Part shown: positions 1-11,984 of the stretch, in pieces
How positions within the stretch are numbered: position 1 is the first letter of the stretch
Layout of the letters: every line of letters starts with the position of its first letter
DNA from: Nectonema munidae
Lineage: Eukaryota; Nematomorpha; Nectonematoida; Nectonematidae
Reading direction: 5' to 3'
Assembly (NCBI GenBank): GCA_030549495.1
Contig: JAUIRK010000388.1
Coordinates: 1-64,000, forward strand
Length of the DNA stretch: 64,000 nt
The notes under the pieces: generated by a model
Seen by the model: the letters and a program-made list of their open reading frames with translations, nothing else
Told to the model about the DNA's origin: nothing
Databases searched by the model: none
Position numbers and translations under genes: made by a program

Positions 1-47
1 TTATCGTTTAATTATAATATAACTACGTTTAATATTAAATTGGCTAA

Positions 48-176
48 CGACCAAATTAATCAGACAATATATATAATATAAAACAGAAGATTCGTATTAA
101 AAAGTATTTATAAAAGCAGACGATTTACATTTTTGTAAAGACGACAATTGTCGACTCAGGTCGTTAACCGGTTAAT
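48..176. repeat. Interspersed repeat R, copy 1
   Basis: About 130 bp here reappear in the same orientation at 42307-42437. Shared landmarks in order are a 'aacgacca' start, 'aatcagac', 'aaagcagaag', 'gcagacgat', 'ttttgtaaag' and a 'gtcgac' block. Both copies end in a short palindromic 'cgttaac[cg]gg' followed by TTAA. A TTAA next to a CCCG/CCGG terminus is what a piggyBac-type element end looks like, so this may be the terminal piece of a small non-autonomous element. That class is inferred; the repeat itself is seen directly. Confidence 0.5.
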
Positions 177-3100
177 AAGCTTAGTTTAATTATTTCTTAA
201 TTAAGTTGAAGAGAATTCTTTGCTTATTAAATGAATTCATATACATTTTAAGCAGACAATTTTTGTTTCAGAAGCCATATATTTTAAATGTTAGAGGAGT
301 GGAACTTTAGAAGTACCTTTAAATTTGATATAAATATATAATCATTATTTTTCTGTAAGCAATTTAATAGTGACATACCCTAACTTTAACTTATTTTTTC
401 ATTCCTGACTAGTTATTTAAGATAAAAAATTCTCAAAGTGAGGTACTATTTAAACTGGGGTTTCGAAGCCGAAAAAAGTTTGTCCACGGAATTAAGTTTT
501 TTTGTTTTTCTCGTGTCCCTATAAAAGGAAATGTTTGCAATATATAAATGCCTTTCTTATTTTAACTAATTGTTCAGTTTAATCCACTGCACAAAATGTT
601 TAAAACTGTTTCAGTACAGAAACTTAAAATTTATGAAATCTAATTTGAAAAGTTTAAAATGTGAAGGTTAAAAAACAGAATAAAATGCGTGTTTGGGTTA
701 TGAAAATCAACAAGCACAATAATATATAAAATAAAAAAGCAATTCCAAATTGACGTGTGCTGCAAAGCGAAAGTAATAAGGTTTTTGGTAGTCTGAGATA
801 AAATAAAAGTTGTTTTTGCAATTGTGACATATAAAAGTTTGAACATCAATAGAAAAACATCTTATTCCAATAATAGTAAGACTTGTAGGTAAGAGTTTGT
901 TTAGACATTTGTAATCTAAAAGTGGAATTTACAACAAAAATGAATATCTTAAAGATTTCGATATGAGTTTTTAAAATCAAACTTTAGAGTATAGTAAAAA
1001 CCATGAGCATTGAGTAAATAAATTCGGACAGAAAAAACTTATGAATAATTATAAACAATGTTATAGCGATGTCTTTTAGAAACACTTAAACTGCAACCAT
1101 ATGATTATAGTGATCTACAATGATTATGGATAATCTTATACACTAAAAAATACAATACGGTAAACTAGAGAGTCTATAAAAATTCATTTGTAGATTCCAT
1201 GTTTTAACAATTAGTTTGAACTGCACAGATGATTTCTTTCTCAAATACGAAAAACGGAGAAAATGCTGCCCCCACGAGGAACGGGAAGAATGCCATCACT
1301 CTGCGAAGGGGGAATTTCGGGGTCTCCGCTGGACTCTTTTTTATTGAATTGCTTGCTAAAAGAAAGGAATTACTTTCTACCAAAAACTATAGAGAAAATG
1401 TGTAACTTTAATTAAAAAAATATCTGCATTCAAATAAAAAATTTTAAAATTTAAATGAAAAATCATTACCTTCTTAAAACGTAGAAACTTTTATTTAAAA
1501 AAACCTTGAAATATTTGATAGTAGCATAACATAATATAAAATAATTTCAAGATTGTTATGATTTTAAAAGTTAAAATTTTGAAGATAAAAATTGTAAATA
1601 TTATTCATTATAATTTACATGTGTAAAGCAGGTGTAACACGCTATAGACTAGTTTGCAACTAATTAATATGAAATTTTCTTTAATAAAATTGTTTTTTTT
1701 TATATAATTTAGAATAAATGTTTAAAACGATTGCATAATTTGTCCTGCATTTATTTTTGCTTAAACGTGTTATTTTGAGTTTTCGTAAATAAAATATTTC
1801 TTAGTAAAACTTTCCTATGTTTAATCATAATTTTCTGCACATAACGACTGTTTTGCTTTCAATTTGTCAATATATACAAGTAAAAAGGATAAAAATTAAG
1901 GCTTTTATTTAGTAAGTTAGAGACGATTAAATGCTATAATTCAAAGCAGAGGCCTTGTAATAGCATCTATAGAAAAGAACGTGCCATCTTCAACTAAGAA
2001 TAATGAGTAAGGAATAAAAGAAGTTTGTTGTTAAAAAAGTTATTTATATTAAATTGTATAAAAGAGTATTAATATCTCCCACTTTACATAAGATATCTCA
2101 ACTGAATCTATGTCCCATAAAAAATTTAACTATTAGGAAATATTAAGTTGAGTATGGTATACTTATATCCAGGACAGTATCCAGTTTCAATATCTCTGGA
2201 ACTCCCACCGCCTGCCTCTTTCCCAAATTTTTTAATAAAGTTTGATAAGATCTTGTTCATGCTAAGATGGCGTATATCTCTTGCAAATATCGTAATTACA
2301 TCTTCAAAATTAGTGTGCCTCGTTTGTTGAACATAAATTCCTTAGAGTATGCTCAAAAGGTCTGTTTTCATACTACTGCACAAATTGATTTCAAATATTT
2401 CAGACAAGTAAAGGCACAATCTATCGTGGAGCTAGTTAATGGTGAAACAGGAGACAAGGGAGGTAGCACCTTGATTTTGGGATATCTATTAACGAAGGGT
2501 TAGGTTTCTTCAAGTGTATATACTTGGGAAATTTTTATCAGAGAAGGTATATCATCGTAGTATGAATCAATAAACGACTCACGTTTTCTTCGATATTTTA
2601 AAGAAATCTAAAAAGTTTTATTCGTTGTGTGCAGAACTGTAAATATTGTTCTTATTTCATGGATGAGGTGGACAAAATAGTAATAGTATATAACTTAAAA
2701 TTCTCAATATTTTATGTATATTTTAAATTGTGAGCCTCGAAGTGTATAAGTACAGTAAAAAACTGAATTTTGATTGAAATTGAATGAGATTTTTTAGAGA
2801 AATGATTTATGAAGTAAATATTAGCGAAAATTTTCATAAGATCAAATTTAAAAAGAGCCATAAATACAATAATTCAAGTTCTTTTATAAAAATAACTTTG
2901 GGTTAGAGAAAAATGAAAGAAAAAATAAATTTCATCAATAATAAAAGACATGTTTATTTTAATATTCTTATTTTTCACTTAATAGTTATTGATAGAAACA
3001 CGATATTTCGTGGACAATAAAAACATGTTTTTATTTCTGTAATGAGTCAAAATATGAAATTATAAATTTTACACGAAATATTGAAATTTATAATCGAGTT

Positions 3101-3456
3101 ATTCACAGAAACAGGAGATTTTCTGAACCAAAAAAAGATTTCGTCGAAAATCATAACAAAATTTTATCCGACCCATATATTAAAAACACCTGAATATTGA
3201 AGTATTTGTTGAGAGAAAAATAAGATTTCATCGACAATAAAAACAAGATTTTGAAAGAGCAAAAAAGAATTTATTCCAAATATAATCTAAATATAAAAAA
3301 TTTTAAGTTTTATAATTGTCTACCAAATTTAAAAAAAGGTGTAAGAATGGTAGAAATCTGATAAACTAAAAATAATTAACCGGATTCAATATCAGGGTAG
3401 TATTCAATTATTTTTCAAAATATTTCAATTTTTAAATACATATCAAATTTTTTTAG
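177..3456. other. Gene-free AT-rich stretch
   Basis: No recognisable gene. A GC-rich island at about 1245-1345 stands out and lies inside a 58-codon open frame (1229-1405, plus strand) that I do not recognise. Two overlapping open frames between 2148 and 2503 have fairly ordinary amino-acid composition but match no family I know. No homology to the extracellular hormone-binding domain expected upstream of the receptor at 3457 was found here. Confidence 0.4.
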
Positions 3457-4327
3457 AAATTACTCAAGGAAAAACATGAAAGAAATTCTCACTAATTCAA
3501 AAGAAGGGGAATATAATAAAATCAATGACAGTGTAAAGCAAATTATATACAAAGTCGGATATTCAACATCTGCATCACTTCTTCTTTTAATTATCGTATT
3601 GTTCATGAGTATAAAAAAAATAAGAGAGAACTACGAAAATAAAATACACATTCAATTGATGTTCTCAACATTCTCTTCAATATTTGCATGGATGTTGGCA
3701 AACGTCTATTACTCTATCCCTAAAATAAAGTTCCAAGACAACTACATCTGTGGCATATTGAGTGTCTCATTTTTTTACTTCTATTACTCCACCTTTTATT
3801 GGATGCTGTGTGAAGGCATTTTATTTTATCAAAGTTTCATAGTTGTGTTTAATCGTTATGAATCGTGGATCGGATACGCAATTTTGGGCTGGCTTGTTCC
3901 TGCTGTTCCTTTTACTGCAATGTGCTTATACTTTTACTTTGGGTATAATAGTTTGTGCTTTATAAGTTTCGCTTTTAAACATGAGTACTTATTTTCCGCC
4001 CTTCCACTGATTGCTCTAATTATAAATACAATCATACTTTTAGTTATTTGCAAAGTTCTAATTGTAAAGATATGGTAACAGAAAGAAATACATACAAACA
4101 ATTATTGACGTTGTTTTCTTGATACAGATTCTTGGAATTAATTACCTACTGGTATTAGGATCAAAATTTTCACTTGGTTCCTGTTAGATGACAGTATGCA
4201 GCCTCTCTTAATATCATTCCAAGGAACTTGTATATTCCTATACTTTTTTTTCTTGTATAAACCGCTAACAGACGCTATGTTTGAAAAATTTAGAAATTTG
4301 AAGAGAAAAAGAAACGTCAATTTTTAG
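3457..4327 (+). pseudogene. Class B (secretin-family) G-protein-coupled receptor, seven-helix part, with two frame changes
   Basis: Seven-helix region of a class B peptide-hormone receptor, a plasma-membrane protein that couples peptide binding to G proteins. Helices 1-5 lie in the frame starting at ATG 3476. Family marks there include an 'NKIHIQL' start of helix 2, the helix-3 cysteine in 'NYICGIL', 'WMLCEG' at the end of helix 3, 'GWLVP' in helix 4 and an asparagine in helix 5. That frame stops at 4076. Helix 6 ('ILGINYLLVL') continues immediately in another frame (about 4068-4170). Helix 7, with the class B signature 'SFQG', returns to the first frame and ends at a stop at 4325-4327. An upstream AG (3455-3456) after a T-run could be a splice acceptor, so the ATG may not be the true start. 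The N-terminal hormone-binding domain was not found. The reading is either a decayed receptor or retrocopy, or assembly indels. The family call is secure; the functional state is not. Confidence 0.8.
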
Positions 4328-4824
4328 TTTACATCATATTTAAATATTTATTTTATTTTCCAATTTAAAAAAACAGTGTTTTAGAAAAAAAACTATAAAT
4401 TTTAATAAAAGGCTTTTTCCATCACTTTTGTTCAAAACGTTAAAGTTATTTTTAGATGGTCTTTTGATTCTTTGATTTTAAAGGTGTATAAATTATAATT
4501 ATTATTGTACATTTGTTTTAGGTTAAGCAAATCCTCAAGTGCTTTCATATTTAAATATTCAAAAATATTAGAATCTAAAAAGACGTAGCAATTATAAATA
4601 TTGATTATTCTTACAACATAATGTGTCATTATAACTATTATATAGTGCTCGGTTTGATAAATTTAACAAAGAAATTTAATCCAAAATCAAAAATTTCCTT
4701 TTCTCAAAATAAGGAATTAAAAATTAAATATCATTGTTAAAATTCAAAAATGTCGCTTTTAGATTCCAAAATCATTTTGCAGTTTAATAGACAAGGATAT
4801 AAAGCTAAACTAGAATTACAAGAT
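4328..4824. other. Gene-free stretch between receptor and element P1
   Basis: AT-rich, with no gene or repeat end recognised. It does not match the terminal inverted repeat seen at the left end of P1 copy C, so copy A lacks its left terminus. Confidence 0.4.
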
Positions 4825-4849
4825 ATATTAAAAAATATTTAATGTTGAA

Positions 4850-5990
4850 TATATATTTCAACTATGTTGAATTCAGTGGTCTTGTCCATTTTTTTTATCA
4901 AAATCAATCAAACCTGTCATAAAAGTGATTTATATTTAACAGCTCATCTCAAAAAAGAACTTTTTATTTAAATAATTATATAAAGTTTTTTACGCATATA
5001 TACCCATTTTCAAATATGCTGAATTGAGTGGTGATATTCATTTTTTATGAAAATTAATCAAACCTGTCAAAAAATTCATCTAAATGTGACAGCTCATCTC
5101 AAAGAGGAACTTTTTATCTAAATAATTATAAAGTTTTTTACACATGTATACCCATTTTCAAATATGCTGAATTCAGTGGTCATATTCATTTTTTATGAAA
5201 ATCAATCAAACCTGTCAAAAAATTGATCTAAATGTGATAGCTCATCTCAAAAAGGAACTTTTTATCTAAATAATTATAATGTTTTTTAAAAATGTATACC
5301 CATTTTCAAATATGCTGAATTCAGTGGTCATATTCATTTTGAATGAAAATCATTCAAACCTGTCAAAAAAGTGATTTACATAAGGCAGCTCATCTCAAAA
5401 AAGAAACTTTTTATCTAAATAATTATATATTGTTTTTTTACACATATACATCCATTTTCAAGCATGCTGAATTGAGCGGTGATATTCAATTTTTTTTTAT
5501 AAAAATCAATTAAAGTGATCAAAGAATTGATTTATATATAACAGCTCATCTTAAAAAGAAACTTTTTATCTAAGTAATAATATAAAGTTTTTTACACATA
5601 TATACCCCTTTTTAAGCATGTGTAATTCAGTGGTGAATTCATTTTTTTATGAAAATCATCAAAACTGTCAAAAAATTGATTTATCCCAAAAAGAAACATC
5701 TTATCCCTATAATTGTAGAAAGTTTTTTACACACATATACCCATTTTCAAGTAGGCTCTGTTTACTGATTATATTCCTTTTTTTTAAATAAAAATTAGCC
5801 AAACCTGACAAAATAATTTAAATATGACAGCCCATGTCAAAATTAAAATTTTTATTCTTATAAAAAGTTTTTTATACATTTCAAGTATGTAGAATTTAAT
5901 GGTGATATTTATTTTTTTTATGAAATCAATAAAACTTGTCAAAAAAATCGATTAAACCTGTAAATCAATGTCAAATATATAAATATAAAA
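4850..5990 (+). repeat. P1 array 1, about 150-bp tandem repeat, about 7-8 units
   Basis: The motif 'g[ct]tgaatt[gc]ag[tc]ggt' recurs at 4866, 5018, 5166, 5314 and 5465, with more diverged copies at about 5619 and 5753. Spacings are 148-154 bp. Each unit then carries 'aatcaatcaaacctgtcaaa', 'agctcatctcaaaa', 'actttttatctaaata' and 'tacccattttcaa'. The later units are the most diverged. Confidence 0.8.
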
Positions 5991-7084
5991 ATAACTTCTA
6001 CTTGCAGTATTTCTCTGGTAATTATTTTCTTAATTTATTTAATAAACCAACTTTAGGTGCTTAATTCACTCAAAATGTTTCATTCTACAGTAACTTATGT
6101 AACTCGATAGTACCTCCATCTTTTTGGCTTTCGTTATCGGCTAGTAGTCTCTACGTCATATTATAATTTACAGTATGTAATTTTGATATTCATTTTATGA
6201 TGATCCTTTCTTGGTAGCTCTTTTTCAATTAGAAATTTATATTTTTCAATGTGTGTTTGAAAAATTTTTTATAGGATAAATTACTTTTTTCCTTTCTCAA
6301 AGCATTCTGATTAAAGAATCTTCTTGATGATCTTTGACTTTTTTTTATCAGTATCGGGTATTTTATTATCAGGCCTCAATATTTGTCAACCAATCTCATT
6401 TCAAAGTTTTTTTTCTGATGAATCATTCGTGATGTTCATTGTTCAATTACAAAAAGTTGTCCACGTTCTTTATCTAAAAAATTATCTCTTTGACACAAAA
6501 GGAAAAAGATGGACAAATTCAATTTAAATTAAAAATATTTTGATAGTGACTAAATTCTCACATATTGGCATCTGTGCCATTTTTGATAAATCTGACCTAT
6601 TCTAAATTTCCAGATTTCCTACCCATCTTAGCTAAATGTTAATTGTAATCCTAGATGATAAGCTATAGATTTAAATATTTTTCATTTGTAAAAGAGGAAC
6701 TTGTTTTTCACAGTCAAAATCTTTTTTGAAGCACCGAATATTATATAATTAAACCACTTCCTAGTTCATTAGAACATGGTAGATCTTCCATTTAGTCAAG
6801 ATACATATATTTTTTTAATTATTTGTTTTGACCACATGTTCTCTTTTCAATTAGTTTTCAACTTGGTTCCTTCTCTCATACAAATTTTCAAAAGATTTTA
6901 TAATACGTTTTGTTTTTTTTTAAATAAATATTTCATAGTCAAGATGATTGTAGAAAGTATTATAAGCCAAAATATACAAAAAAAGTATATTTTTACTATA
7001 TATCTAATATGCAGCCGTTTTGAAAATTTTTACAGATATTTTATTTTTTTTGAAAATATTTTTGAAGACAGTATCTAGAAGTAA

Positions 7085-8040
7085 ACCACATATCTGATTG
7101 AAGCTCTCAGATATATTAAAACCATACCTGAGTCCAAAAATGAAACAAGCATCTTCCATTTGGCATAAAAACAGATATTTTATTTAAATTTCAAAAATAT
7201 TTCTGTAGACATTAGATGTAAATCAAACATTTGATTGATACTTTCAGACATTTAAAACCCTTAAATGCAAAAAATGATTTCAGAAATAAAAATAATCATG
7301 GTCCAATTGGTATAAAAACATATATTTCATGTAAAATTAGAGAGAATATTTTGGGATATAGTTTTCAGACATAAACCGCAAATTTGATTGACACTAGCAG
7401 TAAAATCTCTAAATGCGAAAACTGTGTTCAGAAATGAAATCATCATGTTCTATTTGCTATAAAAACATATATTTCATGTAAAATTTGAATCAAAATTTTT
7501 GAAAATAAATTTTAGAACTAAACGCAAATTTGATTGATACTTATAGGTATTTTCAAATTCAAACTGCAAAAATTGAGTCCATAAATGAAACTAGCATGGT
7601 TGATTTAGTATAACACATATATTTTATGTAAAATGCGAAGGAATGTTTTTGGAGACAATTTTTAGAAGTAAACCGCAAATTTGATTAACACTTATTAGTG
7701 TTTTCATATTCTAAATGTAAAAAATGAGTTCAGAAATGAAAACAGCATGATTGATTTGGTATAAAAACATATATTTCATGTAAAATTGAGAGAACATTTT
7801 TTGAAATTGCTTTTAGAAGTAAACCGCAAATTTGATTCCAGATATTTTAAAACCTCTTAATGTGAAAAATGAGTTCAGAAATGAAAACAGCATGGTTGAT
7901 TTGGTATAAAAACATATATTTCATTGTAAAATTTGAAATAATGTATTTGGAGACAATTTTTAGAAGTAAACCGCAAATTTAATTAACACTTATAGGTATT
8001 TTCACGTCCAGAAATGAAACCAGCATGGCCGATTTAGTAA
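7085..8040 (+). repeat. P1 array 2, a different about 150-bp tandem repeat
   Basis: The motif 'ataaaaacatatattt' (or 'ataacacatatatttt') recurs at 7312, 7459, 7610, 7761 and 7906, with spacings of 145-151 bp. Each unit contains 'agtaaaccgcaaatttgatt' and 'atgag[ct]ccagaaatgaaa'-like blocks. The sequence is unrelated to array 1, although the period is nearly the same. Confidence 0.8.
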
Positions 8041-8044
8041 AACA

Positions 8045-9600
8045 GTAGGATATAATGGGTTACATCGACTACTTCTTCAAGTGATAGCAAATTCAAATAA
8101 TTCCCTCTTTTCACTCGCAGACACCACCGAGACAACGTATCTTTGAACGCATCTAGCTTTTCATAGCAATTCAATGTGTTTATGTTTTTGATTTAAGTTG
8201 GTGATAAACTCGTAAAGAACGAAGAATCATTATTTAACTTTTTAGGATTATGCATAGATAATAAATTTTCTTCCCAGGACCGGTATTAGGAATTGTGGGC
8301 CTAATTAGAAATGTGATAGCCCGGCTCCAACTCTACATAGTAAAATTTATCGGTGTTTATCTTTCATATAATAAAAAACATATACAAACCAAAAATTAGA
8401 CATTAATGTCTTTGTATAAAAAAATTTTTAAGGCAATCTGGATACATTTATTGTTTTACTTTTAACGAGAGGAAAATTAGGCAATCACATATACTCCTTT
8501 AGAAAAAGACTCTTTTAGCAAATCCTTTCAAAATATCTTCAAAGTCAATAGCTTTAGCAATCTCGCTTTCTATACAAGGCATTGTTAAACTGTTAAGTCT
8601 TTCTTGTGAAATCGTAGACCTCAAGTAGGCTTTAATTAGTTTTCTCTCTAGGGCTATAAACTTGTTATGCAAGCAAGCTATTTCTTGTAAAGTGCCCTCA
8701 ATATTCAATAAATATATCATATTATTTCCTTAAATCACTGAAATTTATTGGTTAATTTTTTTTAATAAACATATAAAAAATTTTTTAATCCAAAATTTTT
8801 GTAGTTGTAAAATTAAAAAGGTTGCGTTGTTCTAATTTATAATTTACTAACATTTATCTCTGTTTTCTTTATTTAATATTTTTAAAACATATATCTTCTT
8901 TTGTTTATATTTATATATATCTTCCAAAACTACAAGAGGTTGGACACGGGAGACAACGGGGTGAAAGTCATTACTGAAATCTCGTTTGAGATGTTTTCTT
9001 ATTTTGAAGTTCACTGATATGGAACTTAAAATGCATGAGCATTTAATGGAATCATAAATTACTCTAGGACTGTTGTAAATGCAGTTTTCATTTCATTATG
9101 CAGGTAACTACTTGAAATGATCAGCTTTATCATCGGGAAGTTCAGGGTATATAGTTGTTAAAGAAGGAAACTGTGCATTAGTGTGCAATCTCCCTTCTCC
9201 AAAGTTTCAACTACTTCCATGCAAACAGCCTGCTAGCTTTTGACAACCAAATGCTGCCGTTCAATAATGCGGGGCACACAAAATGCATTATGAATAGTAA
9301 CCTTTGCAATCATAGAACCAGCTTTATCTGTTGCACACACCCCAAAATTTTTTTAATGTAATGTTGTTCTCTTCAGAATGGACCTGAATTTTTTGAAGAT
9401 GGATTCACCTTGTGTGACAGTCGTTAGTTTCAACGCGAAAAGTTTTCTTGACATATATCATCAACATTAATGAACTTCACAAATTTCATTAGAAAAGCGA
9501 AATTAACATTTGTAGATTTGAAGTGAAACTTATTTACCTACAATTTTGGAACAAATGGATTTTCAACAACAAGTGCGATTTCATCATGCTTAACAGACTA
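8045..9600 (-). pseudogene. hAT transposase remnant, ZBED5/SCAND3 type, split by another hAT fragment
   Basis: Translation of the minus strand in mixed frames recovers pieces in the order of ZBED5/SCAND3-like hAT transposases. Near 9470 comes 'FLMKFVKFINVDDICQENF'. Near 9330 comes 'ATDKAGSMIAKV', matching the family's catalytic TDGAPSM block, followed by 'RIIERQHLVVK', matching its HRQHLVAK block. At about 8050-8200 comes 'YEKLDAFKDTLSRWCLRVKR' leading into GNYLNLLSL, matching the late LxxFxxKLxLWxxxxxxGNF block. In-frame stops and frame changes are many, so it is dead. The stretch 8278 to about 8930 between the pieces belongs to a different hAT family, so the gene was interrupted. The boundaries are approximate. 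Confidence 0.55.
8278..8930 (-). mobile_element. hAT fragment with 'CAGGACCGG' terminus and ZMYM-like C-terminal end
   Basis: The left edge reads 'caggaccggtattaggaatt', close to the CAGGGCCGG-type terminal repeat of many hAT elements. About 100 bp of this end reappear inverted at 42490-42605. The minus-strand open frame 8499-8720 (73 codons) contains 'ERKLIKAYLRSTISQERLNS' and ends with a DFEDIL-FAKR block. That is the C-terminal hAT dimerisation end of the ZMYM1/ZMYM6-like transposase group (established family pattern). Everything upstream of that domain is missing and the right-hand boundary is unclear. It sits inside the decayed ZBED5-type hAT. Confidence 0.55.
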
Positions 9601-11282
9601 TTTTATTTTTTGTAATCTTTTGTGAGGACTTAATTTACCCATAAGCGAGATATTCGACAGAATTTTGTATGTATTTTTTCTTAGCTGAACTGCCCGTGTT
9701 TGTCAAAAGACGAGGTTCGATCTAAGCGCTTTCGTATATCACATCTTCACGGGTGAATGCATAGAGAGGTGAGATTACGCAGTAATAGATAAATATACGT
9801 ATCTTCAAGCCAAAATTAAACGCAAGCATGATAAAAAAAAGTATTTGAAGCATTATCACAAGTTTATGTCAATAAAATGGCTCAGATTAATTAAATATTT
9901 TGCTTCTAAATAATATTTTTTAAATACAAAATACTCCAAAAATATTTTTTGTGCGCCAAATGTTCGATGGTCCTCTAAAAAATCTCATCGCCCTCTAAAG
10001 GGCAATATGGACTGAGAAGAAACCTTGATGTATATTATGGTGTCGAGAAATTTGGAAAAATTTACCAGGTTACTTGACTATAATGACTACATATTCTACT
10101 CTGCAAAATTTCAATCCTGCCTCTTCCCAATTGACTAGAATCGAGTTAAATGTGCTAAAGTTTGCGTCTAAAGAGAAATGAGATGAAGAAGGTGTGTTAA
10201 AAATATACATCATCGTATTTATTCTCATTGGTTCTCTCATCCTGTGGTAAGAAGACGAAGAAGAAATTTATTGAAAATCAAAGGCTAACGGAAGCAGCTT
10301 TCAGCGTAGCTTTTTATTCAATTAATGCTTAATTTGTAAATGTATTATAAACATCTGAATGAACGAAATAAAGGAGTTAAAATTCAATAAAAATCGAATA
10401 CATCAAATCTTATAGAGTAAATGGTAAATTTATTATTTTACTAAAACATACATAACATACATACAACATATAAACAGACATGGATGAAAAAAGAAAATGC
10501 ATATGACATAGAACAGATATAGCAATTAATAAGATTGCAGGAAGAATAACTCGTTATGTGAATAAAAGCTTTTCTTTTTTTCAATAGAAAGATAAATCAT
10601 CAATATTTTTTTCAATCAATCTAACAAAACTGTTCAGCATAAAAGAACTTTATAAGCAATACCTTGCTTGCATTTTTTGGATTTCTCAACTACTGGATAA
10701 AACACACAAATTTGCCATATCAAGATTAATCTGCCCTGCAAAAAACTTAAAAGCAAAACAAAGTAGTGGCATCTTAAGCATATCTTCTATTTTTAAGCTA
10801 TTCATAAAAAAAATTTTTGATTAGTGTGTGGGTTAAATTTCAATTTAAATATTGATCTATCAATTTTTTTCTGGAGTGAAAAACGCTGTTATGCCCCCAA
10901 TTTATTATTGAGAAAGACAAAATTGATTCAACATGAGATTCGGCGGCCTTCAAAAATTTTGTTTCAACAGGTAAATATTATTGCAAAAAACTGAAAGTGT
11001 AGTAATTAGCTTTTTGGTAAGGTGCCTGGTCAAAACGTCCGAAACCTAAACGCCTCAAATACAAAATGTCCGAAAGCAAAACATCCGAAAATCAAAAGAG
11101 AATTGTTAATGTTTTTTAGACATTCTGATTATTCCGTTTCCAATATAATAATAATACTAATCAGAGGTAAGGAAATAAACTACCAGTTTTTCCTTGATTG
11201 ACTCTAATTGACCAGTGTATACCAGTTTTTAATTGATTTTTTTTTAACATTTTTTTTGTTTTTCAAATTAAAAAATGTATTA
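9600..11282. other. Gene-free stretch with short repeat motifs
   Basis: No gene recognised. Around 11020-11105 the motifs 'aacgtccgaaa', 'aatgtccgaaa' and 'aacatccgaaa' recur within 70 bp, which looks like the end of an unclassified repeat. Near 9965-10015 a small palindrome ('gccctctaaagggc') occurs and may be part of a transposon end. Confidence 0.35.
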
Positions 11283-11984
11283 CCCTATTAGTGCTGGGTG
11301 TAAATGCCCCCTCCCTTCACTAAAAAATTAATTGTACAAAATTGGCTGAATTATATTCCTTCAAATTTCCTGACTTTTCCTAAAATCGCTAGCTGCATCT
11401 TTTGAAACCATTTTCATGCTAGTTGAATGACACTTACATGTCCAAAACTTTCAATCAATATCAAAAATTAAATTTTTTCGGCATTTTGACATTATCTGTA
11501 GCTAATAACAGAACCTTATAACTTTAGGTCTATATTATATACTACCTTGAAAATTTATAATTATATACAGTTTTGACGCATAACAATTTTTTATATATTT
11601 CATTTTTTCAATAATCATGGCTACTTTTTAGAAAATGTCAATCAAAATTTTGATTGATGAGAATTATATCTAATAAAATTAATCTTCAAATTTTACATAA
11701 AATATATGTTTTTATACTAAATCAGCCATTGATTTCATTGCAGGACTCATTTCTTAGATTTAGGATTTGAAAATACCTAAAAGTGTCAATCAAATTTGCG
11801 GTTTACTTCTAAAAATTGTCACCAAAAACATTCATTCAAATTTTACATAAAATACATGTTTTTATACCAAATCAAAAAGGTTAGTTTAATTTATGGGCTG
11901 AGTTTTTGCATTTAGGATTTGAAAATATTTATAAGTGTCAATCAAATTTGCCATTTATTTCTAAAAGATGGATGTCTGAAAATC

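Larger units (their letters stand above)
4825..8040 (+). mobile_element. Element P1, copy A (left terminus missing, truncated right)
   Basis: Large non-coding repeat shared with 61053-64000 (same strand), 11283-18967 (opposite strand) and, for its right end, 37796-38661. Order within the element: array 1 of about 150-bp units (about 4850-5990), a unique core (about 5990-7080), then array 2 of different about 150-bp units (about 7085-8040). The core matches copy C at roughly nine bases in ten by eye. I see no transposase in the core. Copies C and D show the family's ends: CCCT[AT]TTTAGTGCT-type inverted termini next to TTAA, a piggyBac-type signature. Copy A starts inside the element and ends at 8040, where a hAT fragment abuts. 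It looks like a non-autonomous piggyBac-superfamily element; that class is inferred from the termini. Confidence 0.65.

Noticed and set aside
2148-2503. Upstream exon of the class B receptor
   Set aside because: The frames lack the spaced cysteines and tryptophans of a hormone-binding domain.
4075-4127. 53-bp intron between receptor helices 5 and 6 (GTAACAG...GATACAG)
   Set aside because: Splicing it would create a stop at the junction and remove half of helix 6, which is readable straight through in another frame.
6776-7078. 100-codon frame in the P1 core (copy A)
   Set aside because: The equivalent region in copy C is not open over the same span, and the protein is low-complexity F/I/Y; no family resemblance.
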